Assembly: GCF_008086045.1 (NCBI RefSeq)
Contig: NZ_VSEY01000012.1
Location: forward strand, 1 to 64,000
Reading direction: 5' to 3'
DNA from: Nonomuraea sp. PA05
Lineage (GTDB): Bacteria; Actinomycetota; Actinomycetes; Streptosporangiales; Streptosporangiaceae
DNA length: 64,000 nucleotides
The notes beneath the pieces were generated by a model. The model was given only the letters and a program-made list of their open reading frames with translations. It did not search any database and was not told the origin of the DNA. Positions 49,661 to 59,115 of the stretch are shown in pieces. Made by a program: the position numbers and the translations under genes. Position 1 is the stretch's first letter, and every line of letters starts with the position of its first letter.

Positions 49661-52003
49661 GTGCGACGACTCGACATCCCGAGCCAGCTCCCCCCACCCA
49701 TGGAAGGCCATCTCCACCTGGGAGACCTCCCCCACCGCCCCGATGCGATCACCGTGAACTCCCGGCACCTGAGCCGGGGCGGCGAACCCTGGTTCCCGAT
49801 CATGGGAGAGTTCCACTACGCCCGCTACCCCGCGGCCGAATGGCGGGAAGAGCTGCTGAAGGTGCGAGCGGGCGGGGTGACGGCGGTCGCCACGTACATC
49901 TTCTGGAACCTGCACGAGGAACGGCGCGGCGTCTTCGACTGGAGCGGCGACCGCGACCTGCGCCGTTTCGTGTCCGTCTGTGCTGAGCTGGGACTGGACG
50001 TGGTGGTGCGGATCGGGCCGTGGGGGCACGGGGAGTCGCGCAACGGCGGCTTCCCCGACTGGGTGCTGGCGGCCGACTGCGTGCCGCGTACCGATGATCC
50101 TCGCTACCTCGGCCTGGTCAGGCCGCTGTTCGAGCAGATCGGCGGCCGGCTCGCCGGCCTGACGCGCGAGCACGGCGGCCCGGTGGTGGGAGTGCAGGTG
50201 GAGAACGAGCTGTACGACCAGCCCGGCCATCTCGTCACGCTGAAGCGCCTCGCGCAGGCGGCGGGCATCGACGCCCCGTTGTGGACGGCGACCGGGTGGG
50301 GGCACGCGCAGTTGCCGCCGGACGAGGTGATCCCGCTGTTCGGCGGGTACCCGGAGGCCGCGTGGGACACCGCCCACGACGGCTGGCCGCAGCAGAGCCG
50401 GGCCCACTACTTCTTCGGCCCCGGCCGCGACGACGACTCCATCGGCTCGGACCTGCGCACCACCGAGGTGACCGGCTCGGACGAGAGCCATCTGGCGCGC
50501 TACCCGTTCGCCACCTGCGAGCTGGGCGGCGGCATGTACACCTCCTACCACCGCCGGCCGATCATCGAGGCCGCCGACATCGCCGCGCTCGGGCTGGTGA
50601 AGCTGGGCAGCGGGTCGGTGTGGCAGGGCTACTACATGTACCACGGGGCGTCCCAGAAGCTCGGCGCGCTGTCCACGCTGCAGGAGTCGCACGCCACCGG
50701 CTACCCCAACGACTGCCCGGTGATCAGCTACGACTTCCAGGCGCCGCTCGGCGAGTACGGCCAGTTCCGCGAGTCCTTCCACCATCTGCGGCTCCAGCAT
50801 CTGTGGCTGGCCGCCGACGGCCCTGACCTGGCCACCATGACGCTGGCGATGCCGCAGGACGCCCCCGGCGACACCGCCGACCGGCGGACGCTGCGCTGGT
50901 GCGTACGCTCCGACGGCCGTTCGGGATTCCTGTTCGTCAACAACCACCAGCCGGTCGAGACGCTGCCCGCGCACGAGGACGTGCGGTTCGCGGTCGAGCT
51001 GGACGGCCGCGAGCTGGTCGTGCCGCGCGAGCCGGTGACGGTGCCGTCCAGGGCGTACTTCGTCTGGCCGCTCGCCCGCCCGGTCGGCGGCAGCCTGCTG
51101 CTGAGCGCCACCGCGCAGCCCATGGGGGTGCTGGACGCCGACGAGCCGGTGCACGTCTTCTGCCGGACAGCGGACATCCCGGTGGAGCTCGTCTTCGACG
51201 CCGCCACCGTCACCGGGGTCGAGGGGCCTGCGACGGTGGAGCACGACGGTGACCGCCTGGTCGTCACCGATCTCGCGCCGGGTGCCGGATGCCTGGTGCG
51301 GGTGCGTGACGCCGCCGGTGGGAGCGCGGCTGTCCTGGTGCTGGACGCCGCGGAGGCCCTGACCGCTTTCCAGGGGCGGCTCTGGGGGGCTGACCGGCTG
51401 GTGCTGAGCGAGCGGCCCGTGGTGATCGACGGGGACCGGCTGGTGGTCTACGGCCAGGGGTCCGCCGACGTGCGGGTCTTCCCCGCTCCGGCCTTCGCGG
51501 CGCGCAGAGATGGCGTGTTCGCTCTGGTGGCCGCGCCTGCCGCCGCCGGGCAGGTGGCCGAGGTGAAGGTGGAGGAGGTCGAGCAGGCGGGCCCGGTCCG
51601 GGAAGCGGTGATCGATCCCGCGTCCGGACGGGCTTCCGCGCCCACCGACGCGGACTTCGAGCAGGCCGCCGTGTACCGCGTCACCGTCCCCCCGGAGGCG
51701 TTCACGGGCGAGGAGGAGGTGCTGCTGCGTCTGGACTGGGCCGGCGACGTGGGCCGCGCCTACATCGGCGGCGAGCTGGTGGCCGACCAGTTCTGGTACG
51801 GCCCCGCGTGGGAGATCGGGCTGCGCCGCTTCCGCGAGCAGGTCCTGGAGCACGGGATCGAGCTGAGGCTGCTCCCGCTGGGCGGGGACGCCCCCGTGTT
51901 CCTCTCGCCCCAGGTGCGGCCCGCCGTTCGTCCCGCCCTGGAGCTGCGCTCGGTCACCCTCGTCCCGGTGCCCCGCACGGTGATCGCCGGGGACGAGCGG
52001 TGA
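49661..52003 (+). CDS. GH35 beta-galactosidase
   Basis: A 780-residue cytoplasmic beta-galactosidase: no signal peptide. The GH35 barrel shows PIMGEFHYARYPAAEWREEL, VRIGPWGHGESRNGGFPDW, the acid/base E183 in VQVENELYD and the nucleophile E287 in ATCELGGGMY. The C-terminal half holds beta-sandwich domains. GTG at 49661 follows AAAGGTG. It heads an operon overlapping the aldolase gene by 4 bp (GTGA). With the ABC importer downstream, it probably hydrolyses imported beta-galactosides to galactose. Confidence 0.9.
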   Translation: MRRLDIPSQLPPPMEGHLHLGDLPHRPDAITVNSRHLSRGGEPWFPIMGEFHYARYPAAEWREELLKVRAGGVTAVATYIFWNLHEERRGVFDWSGDRDLRRFVSVCAELGLDVVVRIGPWGHGESRNGGFPDWVLAADCVPRTDDPRYLGLVRPLFEQIGGRLAGLTREHGGPVVGVQVENELYDQPGHLVTLKRLAQAAGIDAPLWTATGWGHAQLPPDEVIPLFGGYPEAAWDTAHDGWPQQSRAHYFFGPGRDDDSIGSDLRTTEVTGSDESHLARYPFATCELGGGMYTSYHRRPIIEAADIAALGLVKLGSGSVWQGYYMYHGASQKLGALSTLQESHATGYPNDCPVISYDFQAPLGEYGQFRESFHHLRLQHLWLAADGPDLATMTLAMPQDAPGDTADRRTLRWCVRSDGRSGFLFVNNHQPVETLPAHEDVRFAVELDGRELVVPREPVTVPSRAYFVWPLARPVGGSLLLSATAQPMGVLDADEPVHVFCRTADIPVELVFDAATVTGVEGPATVEHDGDRLVVTDLAPGAGCLVRVRDAAGGSAAVLVLDAAEALTAFQGRLWGADRLVLSERPVVIDGDRLVVYGQGSADVRVFPAPAFAARRDGVFALVAAPAAAGQVAEVKVEEVEQAGPVREAVIDPASGRASAPTDADFEQAAVYRVTVPPEAFTGEEEVLLRLDWAGDVGRAYIGGELVADQFWYGPAWEIGLRRFREQVLEHGIELRLLPLGGDAPVFLSPQVRPAVRPALELRSVTLVPVPRTVIAGDER

Positions 52004-52638
52004 CGACGCTGGACGAGGCGCTGGCCGCGCTGCCCGTCATCGCCATCATCAGAGCCGCGGAGTCCCGCCACCTCAACACGGTGATGGAGACCTTGGCGGG
52101 TGCCGGGGTCCGCGCGATGGAGATCACCATGACGACTCCCGGCGCGGCCGAGGCCATCCGATGGGCGGCCGGGCTCCAGGGCGTGGCGGTCGGGGCGGGC
52201 ACGGTGCTCGACGCGGCCTCGGCGCGCCGGGCCGTGGACGCCGGCGCCGGTTACCTGATCACACCGGCCGTGCTGCCCGAGGTGATCGCGGAAGGGCGGC
52301 GGCTCGGCGTCCCCGTCCTGCCGGGGGCGTTCACGCCGACGGAGATCGTGCAGGCGTGGTCGCAGGGGGCCGCCATGGTCAAGGTCTTCCCCGCCGGTGC
52401 GGCGGGCGGCCCCGGATACGTCAAGGACGTGCTGGCCCCGCTGCCGCAGATCCCGCTGGTGCCGGTGGGAGGCGTCCGCGTCGAGGACGTCCCCGGCTAC
52501 CTGCGGGCGGGGGCGCGAGCCGTGGGGATGGGCTCGCCGCTGCTGGGTGAGGCGTGCGCGGACGGCGACCTGGCGGCGCTGGCCGCCCGCGCCGGGCGGC
52601 TGGCCGAGATCGCCGGACGAAGGAGCTCGGATGGGTGA
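52000..52638 (+). CDS. 2-keto-3-deoxy-6-phosphogalactonate (KDPG/KDPGal) aldolase
   Basis: A 212-residue class I aldolase cleaving KDPGal (or KDPG) to pyruvate and glyceraldehyde 3-phosphate. E41 (MEITMTTPGA) and Schiff-base K128 (MVKVFPAG) are in place, with the phosphate site VPVGGVRVEDV. Start GTG overlaps the GH35 stop; its end overlaps the kinase start by 8 bp. With the kinase and the downstream galactonate dehydratase, DgoA-type function is more likely than Eda. Confidence 0.9.
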   Translation: MTTLDEALAALPVIAIIRAAESRHLNTVMETLAGAGVRAMEITMTTPGAAEAIRWAAGLQGVAVGAGTVLDAASARRAVDAGAGYLITPAVLPEVIAEGRRLGVPVLPGAFTPTEIVQAWSQGAAMVKVFPAGAAGGPGYVKDVLAPLPQIPLVPVGGVRVEDVPGYLRAGARAVGMGSPLLGEACADGDLAALAARAGRLAEIAGRRSSDG

Positions 52639-53791
52639 GCTGGTCACCTTGGGCGAGGTCATGGCGGTGACGCGGGTGTCCGGCATCGGCACGCCGTCGC
52701 CCGGCGCGGCGGCCACCCTGTCCTACGCCGGGGCGGAGGCGACCGTCGCGATCGGGGTGGCCAGGCTCGGGCACCGGGCCACCTGGCTGGGGCGGCTCGG
52801 CCGGGACGCGGCGGCGGACATGATCCTGACGTCGATGCGGGGCGAGGGCGTGGACGTCTCCCGTACGGTGCGCGACGGCGACCGGCCCACCGGGCACATG
52901 ACGCGTCACCGGCGGACCGCCGATCGGGTGGTGGTCGCCTACCACCGCAGGGAGGGGGCGGGGGTGCGGCTCTCACCCGGCGACGTCGCCGCCGAGGCGA
53001 TCAGCTCAGCGGACGTGCTGCATCTGACGGGGATCACGCCGGCGCTCGGCCCCGGGCCCGCGGCGGCGGTGGAGCGGGCGGTGGCGGTGGCCGGGGAAGC
53101 GGGCGTGCCGGTCAGCTTCGACGTCAACTACCGTGCGCTGCTGTGGCCGCCCGAGCAGGCCGGTGAGGTGCTGCGGCGGCTCGCCGGGCGGGCCGAGGTG
53201 GTGTTCGCCGGTCTGGAGGAAGCCCGGCTCGTCGCGGGCCGGCCGCCGCAGGCGCGAGCGGGCGGGGCGCCGGAATCGGGAGCGGACGGGACGCCGGGAG
53301 CGGGAGCGGACGGGACGCCGGGAGCGGGAGCGGACGGGGCGCCGGGAGCGGGAGCGGACGGGGCGCCGGGAGCGGGAGCGGACGGGGCGCCGGGAGCGCG
53401 GGTGGGAGGGGCGCCGGGAGCGCGGGTGGGAGGGGCGCCGGGAGCGCGGGCCGATGGGGATGATCCCGGTGTGCTGGCGCGGCTGCTGCTGGAGCTGGGG
53501 CCGCGTGAGGTGGTCATCAAGCTGGGGCGGGAGGGCGCGTACGTCACCGATGGGAGCGTGGCGCTGCGGGTGCCCGCCCGTGCGGTCAGCGAGGTGGACC
53601 CGGTCGGGGCGGGCGACGCGTTCGTCGCGGGCTACCTGTCCGGGCGGCTGGACGGGCTCGACCTGGCCGGCCGCGCGGAGCGCGCCGTGACGTGCGGCGC
53701 GTTCGCCGTGGCGACGTGGGGCGACTGGGAGGGGCTGCCGCGACGACACGAGCTTGACCTGCTGGCGGCAAGCGACGGCGTAGCCCGCTGA
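52631..53791 (+). CDS. PfkB-family 2-keto-3-deoxygluconate/galactonate kinase with repeat insertion
   Basis: A 386-residue ribokinase-fold sugar kinase. It begins LVTLGEVMAVTRVSG; the substrate region includes SYAGAEATVAIGVARLGH and the catalytic base D329 lies in DPVGAGDAFVAGY. Length exceeds the usual about 310-320 because residues 217-272 are a G/A/P-rich octapeptide repeat (GADGAPGA type). The insert sits between the central beta strands and the ATP-binding part and may be a surface loop. It should phosphorylate KDGal for the aldolase upstream. The ATG overlaps the aldolase gene end. Confidence 0.88.
   Translation: MGELVTLGEVMAVTRVSGIGTPSPGAAATLSYAGAEATVAIGVARLGHRATWLGRLGRDAAADMILTSMRGEGVDVSRTVRDGDRPTGHMTRHRRTADRVVVAYHRREGAGVRLSPGDVAAEAISSADVLHLTGITPALGPGPAAAVERAVAVAGEAGVPVSFDVNYRALLWPPEQAGEVLRRLAGRAEVVFAGLEEARLVAGRPPQARAGGAPESGADGTPGAGADGTPGAGADGAPGAGADGAPGAGADGAPGARVGGAPGARVGGAPGARADGDDPGVLARLLLELGPREVVIKLGREGAYVTDGSVALRVPARAVSEVDPVGAGDAFVAGYLSGRLDGLDLAGRAERAVTCGAFAVATWGDWEGLPRRHELDLLAASDGVAR
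53279..53446 (+). repeat. Seven 24-bp tandem repeats inside the kinase gene
   Basis: Seven in-frame 24-bp units from 53279: two encode GADGTPGA, three GADGAPGA and two RVGGAPGA. Near-identity of the units implies recent slippage or unequal crossover. Confidence 0.95.
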
Positions 53792-53813
53792 CAGCCCGGC
53801 CCGCCACGGTCGT

Positions 53814-54533
53814 TCAGTGTCCGGCCTGCTCGCCGTGCACCTTCTTGGCCAGGTCGACGTCCGCGATCGACCGCTCGATGAGCGCCCGCATCGCGGTCTC
53901 GGCCGCCTTGGGCCGCTGCTTGCGCACGGCGAGCAGCACCTCGGCGTGCTTGTCGGCGGATTCGCTGGTGAGCGTCGCGTGCACGAACTGGTCGCGCAGC
54001 CGCAGCCCCGCCTCGATCGCGGTGGCCATCCGCGCCATCAGCTCGTTGTGCGCGGCCCGCAGCAGGGCGTGGTGGAAGGCCAGGTCGGCCTCCACGTGAT
54101 CGACGGCCGGCCGGCCCGCCGCCTCCCGCATGGCGGCCAGGGCGTCCTCCAGGTCGGCCAGGTCGCGATCGGTGCGGCGCAGCGCCGCCATGCGGGCGAC
54201 GGCCGGCTCGACGGTCAGCCGTACCTCGCCCAGCTCGTCCAGGAACGTCTCGTCCACCCGGTCGGCGAAGCGCCAGCGCAGCACGTCGGCGTCCAGGAGC
54301 GCCCACTGCTCGCGCGGCGCGACGAAGGTGCCGCGCCGGGGCCGGGCTCCGACCAGGCCCTTGGCGGCCAGTACGCGCAGCGCCTCGCGCACGGCTGTCC
54401 TGCTGACCGCGAAACGGTCCTGCAGCGCCACCACGTCGAGGTCCTCGTCCGGCGCGAGGTCGCCGTTGACGATGGCTGTGCCCAGGCTGCTGACCACCCG
54501 GTCGTGCGCGCCGGCTCTCCCGATCTCCGTCAT
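53814..54533 (-). CDS. FadR-type GntR regulator (FCD domain)
   Basis: A 239-residue repressor. The winged helix is seen as DLDVVALQDRFAVSRTAVRE and the FCD ligand domain has VEADLAFHHALLRAAHNELM plus the metal-binding histidine in DKHAEVLLAV. FCD proteins of this group (DgoR-like) sense sugar acids; placed between the two halves of the galactose locus, it likely senses galactonate or KDGal. The ATG at 54533 is preferred although no strong ribosome site is seen. Confidence 0.9.
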   Translation of the reverse strand: MTEIGRAGAHDRVVSSLGTAIVNGDLAPDEDLDVVALQDRFAVSRTAVREALRVLAAKGLVGARPRRGTFVAPREQWALLDADVLRWRFADRVDETFLDELGEVRLTVEPAVARMAALRRTDRDLADLEDALAAMREAAGRPAVDHVEADLAFHHALLRAAHNELMARMATAIEAGLRLRDQFVHATLTSESADKHAEVLLAVRKQRPKAAETAMRALIERSIADVDLAKKVHGEQAGH

Positions 54534-54602
54534 GGCGGAATCATGCCACGCCCGCACTCCCGGCCACCGCCCCCATCGCTCTCAAAGCATACTAGTCCAC
54601 GA

Positions 54603-54649
54603 AATAATCATATTTATTGTTGACTTCGGGCGAGGCGGGGCGGCATCCT
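54603..54649 (+). promoter_or_regulatory. Promoter and AT-rich operator of the sugar importer operon
   Basis: TTGACT (54620-54625) and CATCCT (54644-54649) with an 18-bp spacer form a plausible promoter. Just upstream, AATAATCATATTTATT (54603-54618) is an AT-rich inverted repeat that could bind the divergent FadR-type regulator. Confidence 0.45.
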
Positions 54650-54699
54650 GCTCGTCAAGTCCCGTATCCGGGCACCCACCCCCAACGAAGGAGTCGACG

Positions 54700-56034
54700 A
54701 TGAGCGACGTGACGCGCCGGACCTTCCTGCGCCGGACCGGCCTGATCGGCGGTGGTCTGCTCGCCGCGCCGGTGCTCAGCGCCTGCGGGGCCGGGACCGG
54801 CGGCGGCCCGGCGGTCACGTCGGGCGCCGTGACGATCAACTTCTGGACGCACGACCCGGGCTATGTGAAGACCTTCACGGAGTCGGCCAAGCGGCTCAGC
54901 GCCGCACCGAAGGGCGCCTTCGACTACACGCTGAAGACCACCCAGGCCGACAGCGAGGCACTGGTCACCAAGATGGTCTCGCAGGGCGCGGCCGGCACCG
55001 GAACCCCGGACATGATCGGAATCGTGATCAGTGTCTTCCCACGGGTCATGACCGGCGGCATCGGCAAGCAGCTTCTGCTCGACCTGGACAGCGTCGTCGC
55101 CCCGGTCAAGGACGACCTGCTGCGCACCGCCCCGTACAGCATCGACGGCAAGCTGTACGCGCTGGAGTCCGACACCTGTCTCAGTGTCCTGTACTACCGC
55201 GAGGACGAGTTCAAGAAGAACGACATTCCGGAAGACATCGGCACCTGGGAGGAGCTCGCCGAGATCGGCGCCCGGCTGCACAAGAAGACCGGGCAGTCGC
55301 TCGGCACCGTCGCCACGGGCGACAACACCTCCGTCACGAACATGTTCCTGCAGTTGCTGCTGCAGCGTGGCGGCGGCTACTACGACCAGAGCGGCAACCT
55401 CATCCTGGACTCCCCCGAGGCCGTCGAGGTGCTCGACTTCATGGCCAAGGGCGTCGCCAGCGGTTTCCTGCTGGCCCTGCCCGACCCGTACGGCGCGCCG
55501 AACACCGCCGCGCTCAAGAACGACAAGCTCATCGCCACCGTGATGCCGAACTGGTACAACATCTACGGCCTGCAGACCAACGTGCCCGAGCAGAAGGGCA
55601 AGTGGCGGATGCGCAATCTGCCCAGGTTCGCCGGTGGCGGCCACATCGCCTCCGCGCTCGGCGGCACCGGCTTCGCCGTGCTCAAGGACAAGCCCACCAC
55701 CGGGGCCGCCACCGAGCTGCTCAAGCAGACCTACCTGACCAAGGAAGGGCAGCTGCTGCGCTTCCAGCAGGGCGGCTTCCTGCCCACCCTCAAGTCGCTG
55801 TACCAGGACCAGGACTTCCTCGGCTTCGAGGACGAGTACCTGGGCGGGCAGCGCCTGTTCGACGTCTACACGCCCGCCTCGGCGGACAGCCCGGTCTTCT
55901 ACCAGAGCGCCCAGCTCAACGTGCTCATCGAAGCGCTGGGCGGCCCCATGCTGGAGACGCTGCAGGGCAAGAAGAAGCCCGCCGAGGCGATCAAGGAGGC
56001 GACGGCCGCCTACAACAGCAAGAAGGGCGACTGA
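54700..56034 (+). CDS. ABC transporter sugar-binding lipoprotein
   Basis: A 444-residue extracellular solute-binding protein (family 1). The N-terminus has twin arginines (RRTFLRR) and a lipobox LSAC with C29, so it is exported folded by Tat and lipid-anchored. The mature protein begins VTINFWTHDPGY and has typical motifs (IDGKLYALESDT, FLQLLLQRGGGYY). Followed by two permease genes in the same operon. The ligand is probably a beta-galactoside oligosaccharide, by context. Confidence 0.93.
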   Translation: MSDVTRRTFLRRTGLIGGGLLAAPVLSACGAGTGGGPAVTSGAVTINFWTHDPGYVKTFTESAKRLSAAPKGAFDYTLKTTQADSEALVTKMVSQGAAGTGTPDMIGIVISVFPRVMTGGIGKQLLLDLDSVVAPVKDDLLRTAPYSIDGKLYALESDTCLSVLYYREDEFKKNDIPEDIGTWEELAEIGARLHKKTGQSLGTVATGDNTSVTNMFLQLLLQRGGGYYDQSGNLILDSPEAVEVLDFMAKGVASGFLLALPDPYGAPNTAALKNDKLIATVMPNWYNIYGLQTNVPEQKGKWRMRNLPRFAGGGHIASALGGTGFAVLKDKPTTGAATELLKQTYLTKEGQLLRFQQGGFLPTLKSLYQDQDFLGFEDEYLGGQRLFDVYTPASADSPVFYQSAQLNVLIEALGGPMLETLQGKKKPAEAIKEATAAYNSKKGD

Positions 56035-56035
56035 G

Positions 56036-56917
56036 GTGCTGTCCGTCGCGCGCCGGCGAGCGCTGGCGCCCTACGCCTTCATCTCCCCCTTCTACCTGCT
56101 GTACGCGCTGTTCCTGATCGTCCCGATCGGCATCGGCGGCTACCTGAGCCTGACCGAATGGGCCGGGCTCGGCACTCCGCTGTGGGTCGGGCTGGACAAC
56201 TACGCCCGGCTGTTCGGCGACGCCAGCTTCCTGACCTCGGTCGTCAACACTGTGCTGTACGTGGTGTTCTCGGTGTGCGTCGTGGTGCCGGCCGCGCTGC
56301 TGATCGCCCAGGGGCTCAACGCGCGCGGGCTGCGCGGCCGTGACTTCTTCCGGCTGACGTTCTTCATCCCCGTCGTGCTGTCGCCGATCATCATCGCGCT
56401 CATCTTCACGCTGTTCTACGACCGCGAATACGGCCTCTTCAACGCCGCGCTCCGGGGCTTTTTCGGCTGGGGCGGCATCGACTGGCTGGGTGAGCCCTCC
56501 TGGGCGAAGGTCAGCGTGATGCTGCTGGTGCTGTGGCGCTGGACCGGCTACCTGACGATCTTCTTCCTGGCCGGGCTGAAGAACATTCCGCGCGAGCTGT
56601 ACGAGGCGGCCAGCATCGACGGCGCCGGCCGGGTGCACAGCTTTCTCCACGTCACCCTGCCCATGCTCAAGCCCGTCACCGCGTTCGTCGCCGTCACGGT
56701 CATGGTCGGTACCGCGCAGATCCTGGAGGAGCCCATGCTGCTGACCAAGGGCGGCCCGGGCGAGGCGACGCTGTCGGTGGCGATGTTCATCTACCGGGAG
56801 GCGTTCACCCGCCAGCAGCTCGGCTACGCGGCCGCGGCCGGTGTCGTGATGTTCGTCATCGTCTTCCTCATCGGACGCGCCGCCAACGCCGCCTTCGGAG
56901 TGGGGAGGGAGAAGTGA
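56036..56917 (+). CDS. ABC sugar transporter permease 1
   Basis: A 293-residue MalF-like inner-membrane permease with six helices, from YAFISPFYLLYALFLIVPIG. The EAA loop that contacts the ATPase reads ELYEAASIDGAGRVHSFLHV. GTG at 56036 starts one base after the binding-protein stop. No ATPase gene lies in this operon, so a shared MsiK-type ATPase encoded elsewhere is expected. Confidence 0.92.
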   Translation: MLSVARRRALAPYAFISPFYLLYALFLIVPIGIGGYLSLTEWAGLGTPLWVGLDNYARLFGDASFLTSVVNTVLYVVFSVCVVVPAALLIAQGLNARGLRGRDFFRLTFFIPVVLSPIIIALIFTLFYDREYGLFNAALRGFFGWGGIDWLGEPSWAKVSVMLLVLWRWTGYLTIFFLAGLKNIPRELYEAASIDGAGRVHSFLHVTLPMLKPVTAFVAVTVMVGTAQILEEPMLLTKGGPGEATLSVAMFIYREAFTRQQLGYAAAAGVVMFVIVFLIGRAANAAFGVGREK

Positions 56918-57810
56918 GCGCCGTGCAGACCAAGCGCGCCCCGGCCGGACCGGGTGCCCGCCGGGCTACCGCGCACCGCTCCAAGGGCCCGGCCGAGCGC
57001 CAGCCCCGGCTGGTGTACGTGCTGCTGGTCGCCCTCGTGGTGATGTTCGTGCTGCCGCTGCTGTGGGCGCTCAGCTCGTCGTTCAAGCGTCGCGGCGACA
57101 TCTTCACCTACCCGCCGCAGCCGCTGCCGTCGCCGTTCACGCTGGAGAACTACACCCGCCTGCTGGAGACGCAGCCGTTCTGGGGCTGGTTCGCGACCAG
57201 CACCACAGTGGCGGTGGTGTCCACCGCGGTGTCGGTGTTCGTGTGCGCGCTGGCCGGGTTCGCCTTCGCCAAGTACCGTTTCCGCGGCAAGCGGCTGCTG
57301 TTCGACGTGATGTTCAGCTCCATGGCGGTGCCGTTCGCGGTGATCGTCGTGCCGCTGTTCGTCATGCTCGTCAAGGCCGGTGTCACCAACGTCTACTTCA
57401 GCCTGATCGTGCCGTGGGTGGCGCCCGCGTTCGGCATCTTCATGATGCGCCAGTACGCCGAGCAGGCCGTGCCCGACTCGGTGCTGGAGGCGGCCCGCAT
57501 CGACGGCGCGAGCGAGTTCGGGCTGTTCACCCGCGTGGTGCTGCCGCTGCTGCGCCCGGCGCTGGGCGCGCTGGCCGTGTGGAGCTTCCTCAACAGCTAC
57601 AACAGCTTCCTCTGGCCGCTCATCGTGGTCTCCGAACCATCCCAGTACACGTTGCCGCTGGGCATCCAGTCGCTGTACGCCGCCGAGGGCCGCCAGGTCG
57701 ACCTGGTGCTGGCCGGCAGCGTCATCGCCGCCGTCCCCAGCCTGATCATGTTCATCCTGCTGCGCAAGCAACTGCTCGACGGCCTGACCGCGGGCGCCGT
57801 CAAATCCTGA
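56914..57810 (+). CDS. ABC sugar transporter permease 2
   Basis: A 298-residue MalG-like permease with six helices (LLVALVVMFVLPLLWALSSS first). The EAA loop is SVLEAARIDGASEFGLFTRV. GTG at 56914 overlaps the preceding stop by 4 bp (GTGA). Pairs with permease 1 and the lipoprotein. Confidence 0.93.
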   Translation: MSAVQTKRAPAGPGARRATAHRSKGPAERQPRLVYVLLVALVVMFVLPLLWALSSSFKRRGDIFTYPPQPLPSPFTLENYTRLLETQPFWGWFATSTTVAVVSTAVSVFVCALAGFAFAKYRFRGKRLLFDVMFSSMAVPFAVIVVPLFVMLVKAGVTNVYFSLIVPWVAPAFGIFMMRQYAEQAVPDSVLEAARIDGASEFGLFTRVVLPLLRPALGALAVWSFLNSYNSFLWPLIVVSEPSQYTLPLGIQSLYAAEGRQVDLVLAGSVIAAVPSLIMFILLRKQLLDGLTAGAVKS

Positions 57811-57824
57811 GGGAGTGCGACCTC

Positions 57825-59063
57825 TTGTCCAAGCTGACCATCACGCTCTGGGACTTCACCTGGTACACCAGGACCGGCCCCGGAGAACCCTTCGAGGATC
57901 TCGACCGTGCCTTCACCGAGGCGGTGGCGCGCGGATACAACACCGTGCGCGTCTGCGCGATGCCGTACCTGCTGTTCGGATCCGGGCTGGACACCTCCGC
58001 GCTGACCTTCGCCCCCTTCGGGCGCGGTTACGGCCTCGGCACCCGCTGGTACGACGTCCGCGAGAGCGCGACGCTGGACGGCCGCGCACACCTGCTGGCG
58101 CTGTTCCAGGCCGCCCGGCGGCACGGCTGCCAGGTGATCGTCTCCTCCTGGGAGTACCAGCAGAGCTCCAGCTTCCTGACCGGCCCCGCCTGGTACGAGG
58201 CGTTGCGCGCCGTGCCGGCCGAGCGGCGCGCGAACGCGCTGGCCGGGGCCCTCGCCGGCCTGGTGGACTTCGTGGCCGGGCACGGCCTGGCCGAGCAGAT
58301 CGCGTTCGTCGAGCTGCACAACGAGATCCAGTCCACCTGGCTCACCGAAGCGCTCTCCCCCGGCGAGCCGAAGGTGCTCGGCCTGCGGCCGTACCTGGAG
58401 GAGGCCCTCGACACGTTCAAGGCCCGCCACCCGGACACCCCCGTGACGGTGAACTACGCGCGGGTGCCGCACGCCGAGATGCGCGGCATCCCGGCCAACG
58501 TCGACGTCGCCGTCTTCCACCCGTACGTCTACGGCGTCCTGGACGAGCTCATCGGCGCGTTCGCGCTGCGCGACACCGCCGTGCCGTTCCCGCAGGAGCG
58601 CGCCCGGCGGGAACTGCTCCGCCCGGACGCCCCCGACCTGGCGGACTGGCATCCGGAGCAGGAGTGGCGCAGCGCGGCCACGGTGGTGCCGGCGCGCGAG
58701 GTGTACCTGCACGACTGGTGTGATCCGGCCCGGTTCGACCGCTGGCTGTACGACCGGCACGCGGGGTACCACTACGGCATGGCGGAGAGGCTGCGGATCT
58801 GGATCGAGGTGGCCGCCGACTGGGCCGCCGCCCGTGACCTGCCGCTGGTGTTCGGCGAGGGCTGGGTCGGCTACACCCCGCTGCGCGGCACTTTCGAGGA
58901 GGGGCCTGTGGGGGCCGGGATCTGCCTGGACGCGGTTGAGCACGCCCGGCGGGTCGGCGCGTGGGGCACCGTGGTCTGCTCCAACGCGGCCCCGCACCAT
59001 CCGATGTGGGCAGACGTGGACTTGCAGGTCACCGCCAACGCGCTGTTCGCGGGGCGGCGATGA
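57825..59063 (+). CDS. Cellulase-like (GH5-like) glycoside hydrolase
   Basis: A 412-residue cytoplasmic TIM-barrel protein. It starts TITLWDFTWYTRTGPGEPFE; the presumed acid/base E167 lies in FVELHNEIQ and the presumed nucleophile E345 in VFGEGWVGYTP, the strand-4 and strand-7 positions of clan GH-A. It fits the Pfam Cellulase-like group rather than a defined GH5 subfamily. TTG at 57825 is the best start (GAGGGAG upstream). Being after the importer, it may act on imported oligosaccharides together with GH35. Confidence 0.8.
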   Translation: MSKLTITLWDFTWYTRTGPGEPFEDLDRAFTEAVARGYNTVRVCAMPYLLFGSGLDTSALTFAPFGRGYGLGTRWYDVRESATLDGRAHLLALFQAARRHGCQVIVSSWEYQQSSSFLTGPAWYEALRAVPAERRANALAGALAGLVDFVAGHGLAEQIAFVELHNEIQSTWLTEALSPGEPKVLGLRPYLEEALDTFKARHPDTPVTVNYARVPHAEMRGIPANVDVAVFHPYVYGVLDELIGAFALRDTAVPFPQERARRELLRPDAPDLADWHPEQEWRSAATVVPAREVYLHDWCDPARFDRWLYDRHAGYHYGMAERLRIWIEVAADWAAARDLPLVFGEGWVGYTPLRGTFEEGPVGAGICLDAVEHARRVGAWGTVVCSNAAPHHPMWADVDLQVTANALFAGRR

Positions 59064-59115
59064 ACGGCCGCGTTTCCGGAGGGCGGCTGGACGGCCGCTT
59101 CTTCGGGGGGCGGCG

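Noticed and set aside
49613..51853. A 746-residue frame antisense to the beta-galactosidase
   Set aside because: No motif, composition of a shadow frame, and the + strand has intact GH35 catalytic motifs.
53279..53446. CRISPR array or mobile-element end
   Set aside because: Contiguous in-frame octapeptide repeats within an intact kinase gene; no spacers, no transposase.
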